Shown one piece after another: positions 12,001 through 17,019 of a stretch of DNA of 64,000 nt. The notes below the pieces were generated by a model that was not told the DNA's origin, made no database searches, and saw only the letters and a program-made list of their open reading frames with translations. The DNA comes from Bacteroidetes bacterium UBA7674 (lineage in GTDB: Bacteria; Bacteroidota; Bacteroidia; Chitinophagales; Chitinophagaceae). Both the position numbers and the translations under genes were made by a program. The stretch's first letter is position 1; each line of letters starts with the position of its first letter. The stretch spans positions 7,967-71,966 of the forward strand of contig DLHG01000003.1 of assembly GCA_002483105.1 (NCBI GenBank), in the 5' to 3' direction.

Positions 12001-13257
12001 GCTCCACGCAGTAAATCCTGCACCCCCGACACCTACTGTTACAACAACAGAGTCACGAAGACTTTCACATCCCGCTATTGTTTGAGAAACATAATATTTT
12101 GTGGTGCCTGATGATGCCGTACTTGGTGTAGGCGCAACAGGATTGCCGACACCTCCCGTAAGAGTACTGTACCAAAGCTTAGAAGTTCCTGTAGCAGATA
12201 CAGGAACAGCAATACCGGATTGGCAATAGTATATCGGAGTAGTTGGTACAGGTAATGGCACAACTAATTTGTTTGCCGTCATTGTATCGTTCAACACCGT
12301 ACTGTCACCATCACAATTGTAATATGTTACGGAGACTACATAGGTCTCACTATTCTGAGTCAAACACAGGCTTCCAAAATTCGCTTGCATCTGTCCGGCT
12401 GTTGATGGTGTTCCCGGAACTGTCGCTAATATTGTTCCCGCAAGATTTTTAAGTTTTACCGAAGAGGCGACTGATGTTCCGTTCGGTACAAAGCGATATG
12501 CTTTGTTTAAGTTAGTGCCGCCCCATACAGTATTATTTTTCCCTGGTAGTGCTATTGCTGTTGAGCTGTTGCTTTGAATACCTGAAATTGTGTTACCGCT
12601 ATTTAGTGCTAAACATTGTGGCTTATCCTTTATGTATAGCTCTATCGTATTTGTTGTTTCATAAAGTACCACTTGTAGGGTTACTGTCTGTCCAACACAT
12701 CCTGTTTGAGGAACATCATAATAATTAATAATGAGTCTTCTTGACGGAGCTGAACCTGAAACTATATAACTGATTGTTCCTCCTGCAGTAATATCCAGAT
12801 CCTGGAGGGCAGCCATTAAAGTTGCAGCAGGATATTCTGAAGAAGGAATTGCAGAGGTAAATAAACCGGAGTTAAGTTGATATGCGTTTGAAGCGCCAAA
12901 ATTGATGGCACCGTTTGTTCCTATGGTAAGTTGATTGTATGTATTACCGTAAAAGCAAAAATTGAACGGTATGTTCACCACACCGCTGTATATTTCATCT
13001 ACTGATGCTATTTCAGTAGAACCGGGTATAACATAACCATAGTTACCTGCATACGCAAGCGAACTGTCTATCAGGTAAGTACTTGTACTCCTGATATCAG
13101 TAAGGCTTGGTTGGAATGTAAAACAGTTTACATTACAAGCAAGGTTAACATCACTACCGGCAGACAGCTGCGCAACACTATTGTATTGAGCCTCTACATG
13201 TACTGAACCAAAAAGCATACCTACTGTTGCGAGTAGCGTTAGGTATAATTGCTTCAT
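1..13257 (-). CDS. giant secreted multi-Ig-like repeat protein (5' part, runs off left edge)
   Basis: Read on the minus strand from the ATG at 13257, the frame at the start matches the frame at the left edge, giving 4419 codons without a stop in the parts I translated. The protein starts MKQLYLTLLATVGMLFGSVH, a signal peptide ending near VEAQ, followed by a roughly 200-residue N-terminal domain often found at the front of Bacteroidota surface proteins. The rest is modular. Module A (about 80 residues) has the pattern SNSPxCxGxTLxL, YxWTGPNxFxS, QNPxI, AGxYxVxV. Module B (about 80 residues) has TxPTTCxGxxGTITLxGL and ends near NxxGPITL. They follow a B-A-A order about 250 residues long. Near the left edge Ig modules with LWYTTPxGG replace them. 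A C-terminal T9SS sorting domain is expected outside the window. Likely role: cell-surface or secreted adhesin; the function is inferred from architecture only. Confidence 0.85.
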   Translation of the reverse strand, partial: MKQLYLTLLATVGMLFGSVHVEAQYNSVAQLSAGSDVNLACNVNCFTFQPSLTDIRSTSTYLIDSSLAYAGNYGYVIPGSTEIASVDEIYSGVVNIPFNFCFYGNTYNQLTIGTNGAINFGASNAYQLNSGLFTSAIPSSEYPAATLMAALQDLDITAGGTISYIVSGSAPSRRLIINYYDVPQTGCVGQTVTLQVVLYETTNTIELYIKDKPQCLALNSGNTISGIQSNSSTAIALPGKNNTVWGGTNLNKAYRFVPNGTSVASSVKLKNLAGTILATVPGTPSTAGQMQANFGSLCLTQNSETYVVSVTYYNCDGDSTVLNDTMTANKLVVPLPVPTTPIYYCQSGIAVPVSATGTSKLWYSTLTGGVGNPVAPTPSTASSGTTKYYVSQTIAGCESLRDSVVVTVGVGGAGFTAWSNSPVCQFDTVKFKAATVPNASYVWTGPSSYLQFMQNPQINSANFPNAGTYTVTVSVAGCADFNTTTSLSINTGPTIGSMSVVHPTMCEGNDNGELKLTGSPLFPASTPFIVYLTKNGVPMTPDTFITQPSGQLIINGLGGGTYTQIKVKQFSGCMSNDAGFAMLNSVNAPTVTSSSTDPAGCGPWANGTITLHGLLPSGNYTVNFEWNGIAHPPIALVANGSGNLTIPNLPGGIYTNVTATRLGCTTDPEGPISLAIPPTPVPTPTTNAPVCGGDTILLFGASTIPTVNWYWSGPSGYTSTQQNPIRPNSTMAYSGLYYLSAYNTANFCPSDTVQLEVIVKPVPATPIASSNSPLCSGATLNLSASGSGVGVTYNWNGPNSFTSTTQNPSISNVALVNAGNYGVFASKDGCTSVGTATVNVAVTLTPHIDSTQFTNPTTCLGSNGNIRLYGLSASTTYTIDFTKNGTPQAPQSLTSNGSGMLTINGLTAGTYTNIIASASSCSSNIMGPIVLVDPANPATPTAGNNGPLCSTQTLNLTASSATPGVTYAWTGPSSYSSGVQNPSISNIQTTNAGTYSVVASINGCNSTAATTLVTVNQTPATPVASSNSPICAGATLNLTSTLVTGTYAWTGPNSFNSAVQNPNIVGATTAATGNYIVNVSDNGCTSISDTVTVVVNAVPAIAGTSYTDPTTCGGANGTITLTGLVIGSSYTVNYDKNGVPQSTTIVANGSGNVVITGLTLGIYSNITVTINGCISNTAATITLVDPTLPVITASNNGPICEGDTLSLSVTAVPGGTYAWTGPVSYTSSTQNPNILNAVPANSGTYTIIAGVNNCFDTATTSVTVYAQPATPAITTNSPICSGSTLTLNTALVSGGSYNWWGPNSFTSTTQNNSIVSATTAATGTYNLAVSVNGCISDTATAAVVVNLTPNIASTSFTDPTTCGGSNGTITLNGLAASATFAVTYTKNGTPQSTSITTNGSGVGVITGLTQGLYALIQVSVSGCSSNIVGPITLTDPAAPVITASNNGPICEGDTLSLSVTTVPGGTYAWTGPVAYSSTTQNPNILNATPANSGTYTVVAMLNNCYDTASTTATVYPTPATPVITTNSPVCSGNTLTLNTGLVSGGSYNWWGPNSWSSTTQNNSIASVTLAANGTYNLAVSVNGCISDTATAAVIINETPNISSTSFTNPTTCGGADGTITLNGLIASTTFTVNYTKNGTPQTGSITSNGSGIAVITGLTQGTYASINVTVSGCTSNTVGPITLTDPGAPVIAASNNGPICEGDTLSLSVTTIPGGSYTWSGPVAYSSTTQNPNILNATPANSGTYTVIATLNNCSDTATTTATVYPTPATPVITTNSPVCSGNTLTLNTTLVSGGSYNWWGPNSWTSTTQNNSIASVTLAANGTYSLAVSVNGCISDTATAAVIINETPNISSTSFTNPTTCGGADGTITLNGLIASTTFTVNYTKNGTPQTGSITSNGSGVAVITGLTQGTYAGINVTVNGCTSNTVGPITLTDPGAPVITASNNGPICEGDTLSLSVTTIPGGSYTWSGPVAYSSTTQNPNILNATPANSGTYTVVVMLNNCYDTASTTATVYPTPATPVITTNSPVCSGNTLTLNTTLVPGGSYNWWGPNSWTSTTQNNSITSVTTAATGTYFLAVSVNGCISDTASEPVVINATPNITSTTFTDPTTCMGADGTISLLGLNNNTAYTVNYTFNGTPQNTTLTTNGGGILTITGLSAGTYAGIYVTLTGCMSNTVGPITLTDPAAPVITASNNTPICESDTVQFTVTTIAGATYTWSGPVAFSSNLQNPTILNATPANNGTYTVVAMVNNCSDTATTTVLINPTPTTPVAGSNSPVCSGDVLNLTAGTVPGATYNWWGPNSFTSTTQNPSITGVTVAAAGTYYVTATVTGCPSDTGSTVVVINPTPVIDSATFTNPTMCGGNDGTITLHGLTAATTYTVNYNNGAPQTQSVTTNGSGQGTITGLSAGTYTNITASLNGCISNAVGPITLVDPNAPAPPTVVNNGPLCPGDTLLLTASSVPGATYNWWGPNTFSSTQQNPVILNAQAVNAGTYYVTMTVANCTSDTASTTVVINPTPATPIATSNSPVCSGADINLFSSTVPGATYAWTGPNSFSSNLQNPTVTNAQAINAGDYILTVSINSCMSAGDTVTVTVHETPTIDDTAHTDPTLCGGNDGTITLMGLDASVVYSVNYNYNGTPVGPINITSNGGGDVVITGLAAGTYGAISVSINGCISDTVGMFTLMNPPPIDVIASNNGPICEGDTIFLFASIVSGATYSWTGPNGYTSNQQNPFITPTTAVDSGDYIVTVTVMGCTSMDTTHVSIILTPQTPVASSNSPVCVGTDINLFATTVAGATYAWTGPNSFTSNVQNPTITNASMLHAGQYIVSVTGNGCLSGSDTVDVMVNPTPVITDTSHADPTTCNGTDGTITLEGLVSGNSYDVYYELNTTNQGPATYTANGLGNVVITGLGAGVYDSIYVSLNGCISNYVGPITLVDPTAPMPPDATNNSPVCEGDTILLFASSVPGGAYSWSGPGGYTSNQQNPVIAPATTADAGEYTVTVTVNNCTSDPDTTTVIVNPMPTPPVASSNSPICEGEDLTLMATTVVGGTYNWTGPNSYTSNQQNPVITGTTVMDAGQYIVSVTSSGCTSGADTIDVVINPTPVITDTAHTDPTTCMGTDGTITLMGLGNNTTYTVNYLHNGTPQTAVITSDGSGNVVITGLPAGTYDTIEVVMSPCASMPVGPIVLVEPGAPAMPIASSNTPICEGDSILLFATTVPGVTYNWSGPGGYTSNDQNPVITPATAADAGTYTVTATLNNCTSAASSTVVVINPTPMMPTAGSNSPICEGDTIFLTASNVPGATYTWNGPNGWSSTDQNPFITLATAGDAGTYTVSTGLGICGSDTAAVTIVINPTPAPPTAGANTPLCEGQALNLTATTVGGATYSWTSTTGYTSNVQNPTIDPTTMSDAGTYYVTATDGGCSSGIDSIVVVIDTIPDVPVASVNTPLCEGDTLYLTASTVAGATYTWSGPGGYSSNAQNPVIYNVTAADAGQYTVFAITNGCGSGADTVDVVINPASIISGHTFTDPTMCSGTDGTITLNGFIPGDSYIITYLVNGNPVTVTLVADVSGNLVLTGLSAGSYSGLQVATTLGCNSTALATVILTDPNAPATPVAGSNSPVCEGSAINLTAASSSTGTFNWTSTTGYTSNTQNPVIDPAALTDAGTYYVSVTENGCTSGVDSVVVTIQPIATPPVAGSNTPVCEGDQIELTATSTVGATYIWWGPNGFSSSTQNPTIAPATPADAGTYYVTAVMNGCNSDTSSTIVVVNPTPAVASTSHTDPTICGGTDGTITLTGLTPGTTYNISYDYNSTPQGPFTIVADVNGDVILTGLAAGTYAGLSTVIGLCGDTLTSTITLVDPNAPITPVLNNNGPLCEGDQLLLTSSISGLTYVWTGPNGFTSSAQDTDILSVTLANAGTYTLTVSNNGCTAAPVTTTVIINPTPTAPVASSNSPLCEGSNLTLFATTIAGANYSWTGPVSYTSTDQNPIITGAQAANSGWYYVQTSLGVCGSTFDSVNVVVTPIPNPPTVVSPVVYCEGDVAGALTATGSNLMWYTTSTGGSGSAMAPVPSTSVVGSTIYYVSQAVNGCESNRDSIEVIVNPKPLPPVVITPINYCEGQPAAPLTAQGQNLLWYTTPTGGIGSVTAPTPNTTTANTYVYYVSQTVGNCESDRAAITVNVLPGAQPPAIGGPVIYCQYGQALPGISNYVVGTNIMWYTQPVGGVGSATPPVISTNTPDTITFYVSQGNGACESGRYPITVMIKAKPLAPIASGANYCQNAPAVALTAQGQNLLWYTQGGGAGTPTAPIPQTAVPGNTTYWVTQTVSGCQSDSTNLTVSVTPTPPPPTVPSPINYCQFEPTVQLQPSGGSILWYTTQTGGAGSPTAPIPNTGTPGTYQWWVTENIEGCESQRALVVVNVIAKP
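1690..11500 (-). repeat. about 750-bp tandem super-repeats inside the giant gene
   Basis: B-type modules recur at about 750-bp intervals (near 3700, 4450, 5200, 5955, 6705, 7460, 8210, 8960, 9710, 10465 and 11240, with earlier ones near 1690 and 2450). Copies between about 7200 and 9440 are almost identical at DNA level. For example, the stretches starting at 7457 and 8207 differ at one base in about 47, whereas outer copies are diverged. This points to recent unequal crossing-over or slippage in the middle of the array. Confidence 0.85.
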
Positions 13258-13500
13258 AAAGCTGTGAATTTGTAAAACAATTCAGGCTGCCTAATTTGCG
13301 TGTAAAGCAGGCCTGCTCTCTCTTTTGTTTACGTTATTCACATTGCGTCCTTGTTATCAACACCGTTGCGATGGATGTGGATAAGTCTCTCTTAGGGATG
13401 TAAAACAAGACAAAGTTTTCCACACTACCAAGCTAGTGGCGGCTTTAGAGAATTAATAATTGAATTTTTAATACGATATTTTTGCGATGTGACGTCATAT
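13258..13500. other. non-coding segment with DnaA-box-like cluster, candidate replication origin
   Basis: No gene is seen here. Four DnaA-box-like 9-mers lie in 91 bp: TTATTCACA at 13334, TTATCAACA at 13354, TGTGGATAA at 13376 (the perfect TTATCCACA on the minus strand) and TTTTCCACA at 13416. Their starts are 20, 22 and 40 bp apart, close to whole helical turns. A very A+T-rich stretch follows at 13447-13511, a possible unwinding element. The segment also has to contain the giant gene's leader; I found no clear TAnnTTTG element for it. The origin call is inference. Confidence 0.45.
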
Positions 13501-13532
13501 AAAATAAAAAAAGAGCCTGTTTTACAGGCTCT
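13501..13532 (-). terminator. intrinsic terminator of typA
   Basis: A 9-bp perfect stem (13512-13520 with 13524-13532, loop of three) is followed on the minus strand by a T-rich run (13511 down to 13501). It lies about 75 bp after the typA stop. Confidence 0.85.
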
Positions 13533-13607
13533 CCTAATATTAAAAACTTGAAAATGTGTATCGTGTTAAATCTTTCTAAAGCTAAAGATTTTTTTTACTT
13601 GGGGATT

Positions 13608-15416
13608 TTACGCCTCAGATTTGATCATTTTCTGGTACTTCTTACGGTCTTCTTCGTCCAGCATTATCTTCCTGAGGCGGATATTTTGCGGCGTAACTTC
13701 AATACATTCATCCTGTTGTATGTACTCCATACATTCTTCCAGGGTCATCTGTATCTTCGGTGCTATACGTGTAGAATCATCCGTGCCACTAGCGCGCATA
13801 TTCGTCAGTTTCTTGCCCTCAGTAGCGTTTACTACAAGGTCTCCCGGCTTAATATGTTCACCGATTATCTGACCTGCATAGACTTCCTGGCCTGGATCTA
13901 CGAAGAAAGAACCCCTGTCCTGTAGCTTATCCATAGAATAGCCGGTTGTGTTGCCAGCTGTTTTTGCAAGCAATACGCCGTTACTGCGGCCAGGTATAAC
14001 ACCTTTCCATGGTTTGTATTCCGCGAAACGGTGTGCCATTACGGCCTCTCCGGCTGTATTGGTCAACATCTGCGAACGCAGGCCTATCAAGCCTCTGGAC
14101 GGCATATCGAACTCCAGGTGTTGCATTTCACCTTTAGTTTCCATTACCAGCATTTCTCCTTTACGTTGTGTTACCAGGTCAATAACCTTTCCGCTATACT
14201 CAGCAGGAACGTCCACTACCAACACTTCATATGGCTCACATCTCTTGCCGTTTATTTCCTTTGTAATTACTTGTGGTTGGCCTACAGTAAGCTCGTAACC
14301 CTCTCGGCGCATGGTTTCTATCAGTACGCTCAGGTGAAGGATACCGCGTCCATATACCTGGAATTTATCTGCATCACCCGTCTCCTGTACACGTAGGGCC
14401 AAGTTCTTTTCCAGCTCTTTTGTAAGCCTGTCACGAAGGTGACGGCTGGTTACAAATTTGCCTTCTTTACCGAAGAATGGTGAATTATTAATGCTGAACT
14501 GCATGTTCATAGTAGGTTCATCTATAGATATAACCTCCAAAGCCTCAGGGTTTTCGAAGTCCGCAATCGTTTCACCGATTTGGAACCCCTCAATACCTAC
14601 TACAGCGCAAAGATCACCCGCAACCACTTCAGTTACGCGCTTCTTACCCATATCTACGAACACATAGAGTTCCTTAATGCGGCTGCGTTCAAACGTTCCG
14701 TCTGCCTTACAAAGCATTACCGGTGCGCCTTCTTTCAGTACACCACGTGCTACGCGGCCTATTGCTATACGCCCCAGGAACGAAGAATAGTCCAGCGATG
14801 TGATCTGCATTTGCACAGGTCCTTCGCTTACTGCCGGCGGTGGTACTTTTTCCAAGATAGCGTCTAAAAGTGGTGTAATGTCTTCAGTTTGAGCTATTGA
14901 TGTATTAAACCATCCTTGTTTTGAAGATCCGTATATAGTCGTAAAGTTAAGTTGCTCTTCGCTGGCATCCAGTTGGAAAAACAACTCAAATACGGCATCG
15001 TGTACCTCATCCGGGCGGCAATTGGGCTTATCCACCTTGTTTATAACAACAATGGGCTTCAGGTTAAGTTGTAGTGCTTTTTGCAGTACAAAACGAGTTT
15101 GAGGCATTGGGCCTTCAAAGGCATCAACCAGTAGCAAAACGCCATCTGCCATCTTCAATACACGCTCCACTTCACCACCGAAATCGGCGTGACCTGGAGT
15201 GTCTATCACATTGATTTTCACACCTTTATAAGTAACTGATACGTTCTTGGCTAATATGGTAATACCTCTTTCACGTTCCAGGTCATTGTTGTCCATTATC
15301 AATTCTCCTGTCTCCTGATTATCGCGGAATACGTTGGTAGTATGGAGGATCTTGTCTACCAGTGTTGTTTTTCCGTGATCTACGTGCGCTATAATAGCGA
15401 TGTTACGAATGTCCAT
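13608..15416 (-). CDS. typA: translational GTPase TypA/BipA
   Basis: This 602-residue ribosome-associated GTPase of the EF-G family is important for ribosome assembly and stress growth in other bacteria. The G motifs are all present: AHVDHGKTTLV near the N-terminus, RERGITIL (switch I), DTPGHADF, and NKVDKP. The later domains, including the TypA-specific C-terminal part (RGLIGLRSQMLTNT, then the conserved THMRASGTD-like NMRASGTDDSTRI), are complete, and the length is normal for the family. A TACCTTTG promoter element lies about 95 bp upstream and a strong terminator lies downstream, so it is probably a single-gene transcript. A small hairpin sits 6 bp before the start codon. Confidence 0.97.
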   Translation of the reverse strand: MDIRNIAIIAHVDHGKTTLVDKILHTTNVFRDNQETGELIMDNNDLERERGITILAKNVSVTYKGVKINVIDTPGHADFGGEVERVLKMADGVLLLVDAFEGPMPQTRFVLQKALQLNLKPIVVINKVDKPNCRPDEVHDAVFELFFQLDASEEQLNFTTIYGSSKQGWFNTSIAQTEDITPLLDAILEKVPPPAVSEGPVQMQITSLDYSSFLGRIAIGRVARGVLKEGAPVMLCKADGTFERSRIKELYVFVDMGKKRVTEVVAGDLCAVVGIEGFQIGETIADFENPEALEVISIDEPTMNMQFSINNSPFFGKEGKFVTSRHLRDRLTKELEKNLALRVQETGDADKFQVYGRGILHLSVLIETMRREGYELTVGQPQVITKEINGKRCEPYEVLVVDVPAEYSGKVIDLVTQRKGEMLVMETKGEMQHLEFDMPSRGLIGLRSQMLTNTAGEAVMAHRFAEYKPWKGVIPGRSNGVLLAKTAGNTTGYSMDKLQDRGSFFVDPGQEVYAGQIIGEHIKPGDLVVNATEGKKLTNMRASGTDDSTRIAPKIQMTLEECMEYIQQDECIEVTPQNIRLRKIMLDEEDRKKYQKMIKSEA

Positions 15417-15421
15417 AATCT

Positions 15422-15438
15422 AAACCCAGTGCGGGTTT
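15422..15438 (-). promoter_or_regulatory. hairpin directly before the typA start codon
   Basis: AAACCC and GGGTTT pair around a 5-nt loop, ending 6 bp before the ATG on the minus strand. It could limit ribosome access. Only the inverted repeat is seen; any role is inferred. Confidence 0.35.
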
Positions 15439-15509
15439 CAGCGATTTATTAATTTAAAAATACCCCTCCAAAAATCCTAAAACTTAGGCGGGACTTGCCT
15501 TTTGCGCCG

Positions 15510-15517
15510 CAAAGGTA
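15510..15517 (-). promoter_or_regulatory. promoter -7 element, typA
   Basis: TACCTTTG on the minus strand matches TAnnTTTG. It predicts a leader of roughly 85-90 nt. I see no convincing -33 TTTG. Confidence 0.5.
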
Positions 15518-15539
15518 CGAATTTTAGCATCATAAACGT

Positions 15540-15791
15540 GTCATTTAAGGTGTTAATTTATCTTTTTTAAGATGTTTTTTTTGTTGCTTAAACTGAGGCA
15601 TATTTCAGGTGTTTCTGCGCTTATTTTAACTTTAAAATTGAGATTTTTCGGTCGTTTTAAGCAAAATATTGCGCACAAAATTGCTTGTGCTCGACAGTAT
15701 AGATGCAATTATTCTACGCAATAAATTGCGTAAAAGCATTAAATATAAATATTCAATGTTTTGTTCTAAATTCACGCATATTTTTGCGTGA
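15540..15791. promoter_or_regulatory. upstream region of hipB with three palindromes (candidate operators)
   Basis: The stretch between typA and hipB carries no gene. Three inverted repeats lie in it. One has GCACAA/TTGTGC arms (15673-15690). One is TACGCAAT-AA-ATTGCGTA (15715-15732, perfect 8-bp arms). One has TTCACGCA/TGCGTGAA arms (15771-15792) and overlaps the hipB start codon. The last two share an ACGCA/TGCGT core, as expected for dimeric HipB binding sites. Autoregulation is inferred from the family. Confidence 0.5.
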
Positions 15792-16025
15792 ATGAAAGAC
15801 TATTCCAAAATCGCCAGGATAATTAAAGCGCGACGAATTGAATTGTCGCTCTCTCAACAGGATCTGAGTGAGATGAGCGAGGTTGCTCTACGCACAGTAA
15901 ACACCCTCGAGTCGGGCAAAACCTCGATAAACCTGAAGAACCTGGCGGCCATAGCTGATGTATTGGGCCTGGAGCTGCAATTAAACCTAAAAAAACTACA
16001 AGCGGACGATGAAACAGAGATGTAA
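15792..16025 (+). CDS. XRE-family HTH antitoxin-like protein (HipB-like)
   Basis: The 77-residue protein is a single helix-turn-helix_3 domain: KIARIIKARRIELSLSQQDL, then RTVNTLESGK and LKNLAAIADVLGLEL. In HipBA systems this protein binds operator palindromes as a dimer and inhibits the HipA kinase. The frame overlaps the next gene by 17 bp, so the two are probably translationally coupled. No Shine-Dalgarno sequence is seen and a candidate operator covers the start codon. The partner has lost its kinase residues, so this may now act mainly as a DNA-binding regulator. Confidence 0.85.
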   Translation: MKDYSKIARIIKARRIELSLSQQDLSEMSEVALRTVNTLESGKTSINLKNLAAIADVLGLELQLNLKKLQADDETEM

Positions 16026-16962
16026 AGGCTGTTTTAAGGCCAATATAATAGAATACTGCGTCGATTGTCGCCGACAGCTCTTCTCTAAAGCCCGTATACA
16101 GAGCATCCTTCCTTTCTCTGTACCTGAGCGCGACCAATTATCGATTCTCAGCTCTTATAATAAAGAGAGAACATTGCAGGGTATACGTATTGAATATGCT
16201 CTGCAGCAAAACGGTAATACACTCTCCCTGGCTGCAGAAAAGGGAAGTCATATATTAAAGGTAATCCCTACAGGAACTTTTGGGCGACTGGGACAGCTTC
16301 CGGCAAACGAACATCTCACTATGCAGATCGCGGCGCAGGTATATAATATAGATGTAGTACCCAATGCACTCATTTTTGAAGAAAACGGACAAAGTGCATA
16401 TATCACCCGCAGATTTGAGTTGTCACAAAGCAGGCTATATATTAATAAGTTCACACTGCAGCAATTAGTCGGCTCGGATCAATATTCTATAGACAATGTA
16501 GAAGATATAGCCGGGCTTCTGAAAAAATATATTGCGGCCTACAAGCCACAGGTAGAGCACTTGTTCTCCATTGCTATATTTAATTACCTGTTCTCCAACG
16601 ATAGCCCCGCCTATTATCAGCTCTCCCTTATAGAGACCGTTGAGGGCGAGTATATTTTGTCTCCCGCATATAACCTGATCTGCTCCGCTCTGCACAACAG
16701 TACACAAGACATATCATTATATAATGGTGATTACGCTTCTCCCGACTTTGTTCGGAATGGCTTTTATTCTTATCCTGATTTTATAGTTCTTGCATTACGC
16801 ATAGGGATAGTTGCAAAAAGAGCACAAAGAATTCTTACGCGATTTCTGGAAAATGATCTTGCGGTAGACTACCTCATCACCCAATCATTCCTGGACGAAG
16901 AAAGCAGAACTGCATATACTCAGCTATATCACCAACGGCTGGAACAACTGCGTATGCGATAA
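16009..16962 (+). CDS. HipA-like protein with degenerate kinase active site
   Basis: The 317 residues match the C-terminal kinase part of HipA: HILK (K84), NEHLTMQIAA (100-109), YITRRF (131-136), then SNDSPAYYQLSL (196-207) and SPAYNLI (218-224). Active HipA has GNxDxHxKNFSL and SPAYDL at the last two places. Here the catalytic Asp aligns with Ser199 (an Asp sits one residue earlier), the His with Ala, the Lys with Tyr, the metal-binding Asn with Gln204, and the second metal Asp with Asn222. The GVQPK loop is also changed (QGIRIE, 57-62). The N-terminus has CxxC-x8-CxxC (C5, C8, C17, C20), a possible zinc site. The usual separate HipA N-terminal domain gene is missing. It is probably a pseudokinase that may still bind HipB. 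Confidence 0.8.
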   Translation: MKQRCKGCFKANIIEYCVDCRRQLFSKARIQSILPFSVPERDQLSILSSYNKERTLQGIRIEYALQQNGNTLSLAAEKGSHILKVIPTGTFGRLGQLPANEHLTMQIAAQVYNIDVVPNALIFEENGQSAYITRRFELSQSRLYINKFTLQQLVGSDQYSIDNVEDIAGLLKKYIAAYKPQVEHLFSIAIFNYLFSNDSPAYYQLSLIETVEGEYILSPAYNLICSALHNSTQDISLYNGDYASPDFVRNGFYSYPDFIVLALRIGIVAKRAQRILTRFLENDLAVDYLITQSFLDEESRTAYTQLYHQRLEQLRMR

Positions 16963-16977
16963 GGAGTGAAAAACAAA

Positions 16978-17003
16978 GGCGCAAAGAATTGCTCCATTGC
17001 GCC
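16978..17003. terminator. terminator-like hairpin between convergent genes
   Basis: GGCGCAA (16978-16984) pairs with TTGCGCC (16997-17003). On the minus strand it is followed by a T-rich stretch, serving the gene that ends at 17020. It may also end the hip transcript. Confidence 0.5.
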
Positions 17004-17019
17004 CATTTATAATCAGAGG

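Noticed and set aside
610..12452. Many plus-strand open frames of 60-125 codons in 1-13 kb, several alike
   Set aside because: They are antisense shadows of the repeat modules of the giant minus-strand gene. Their similarity comes from the repeats, and none has a start context or promoter.
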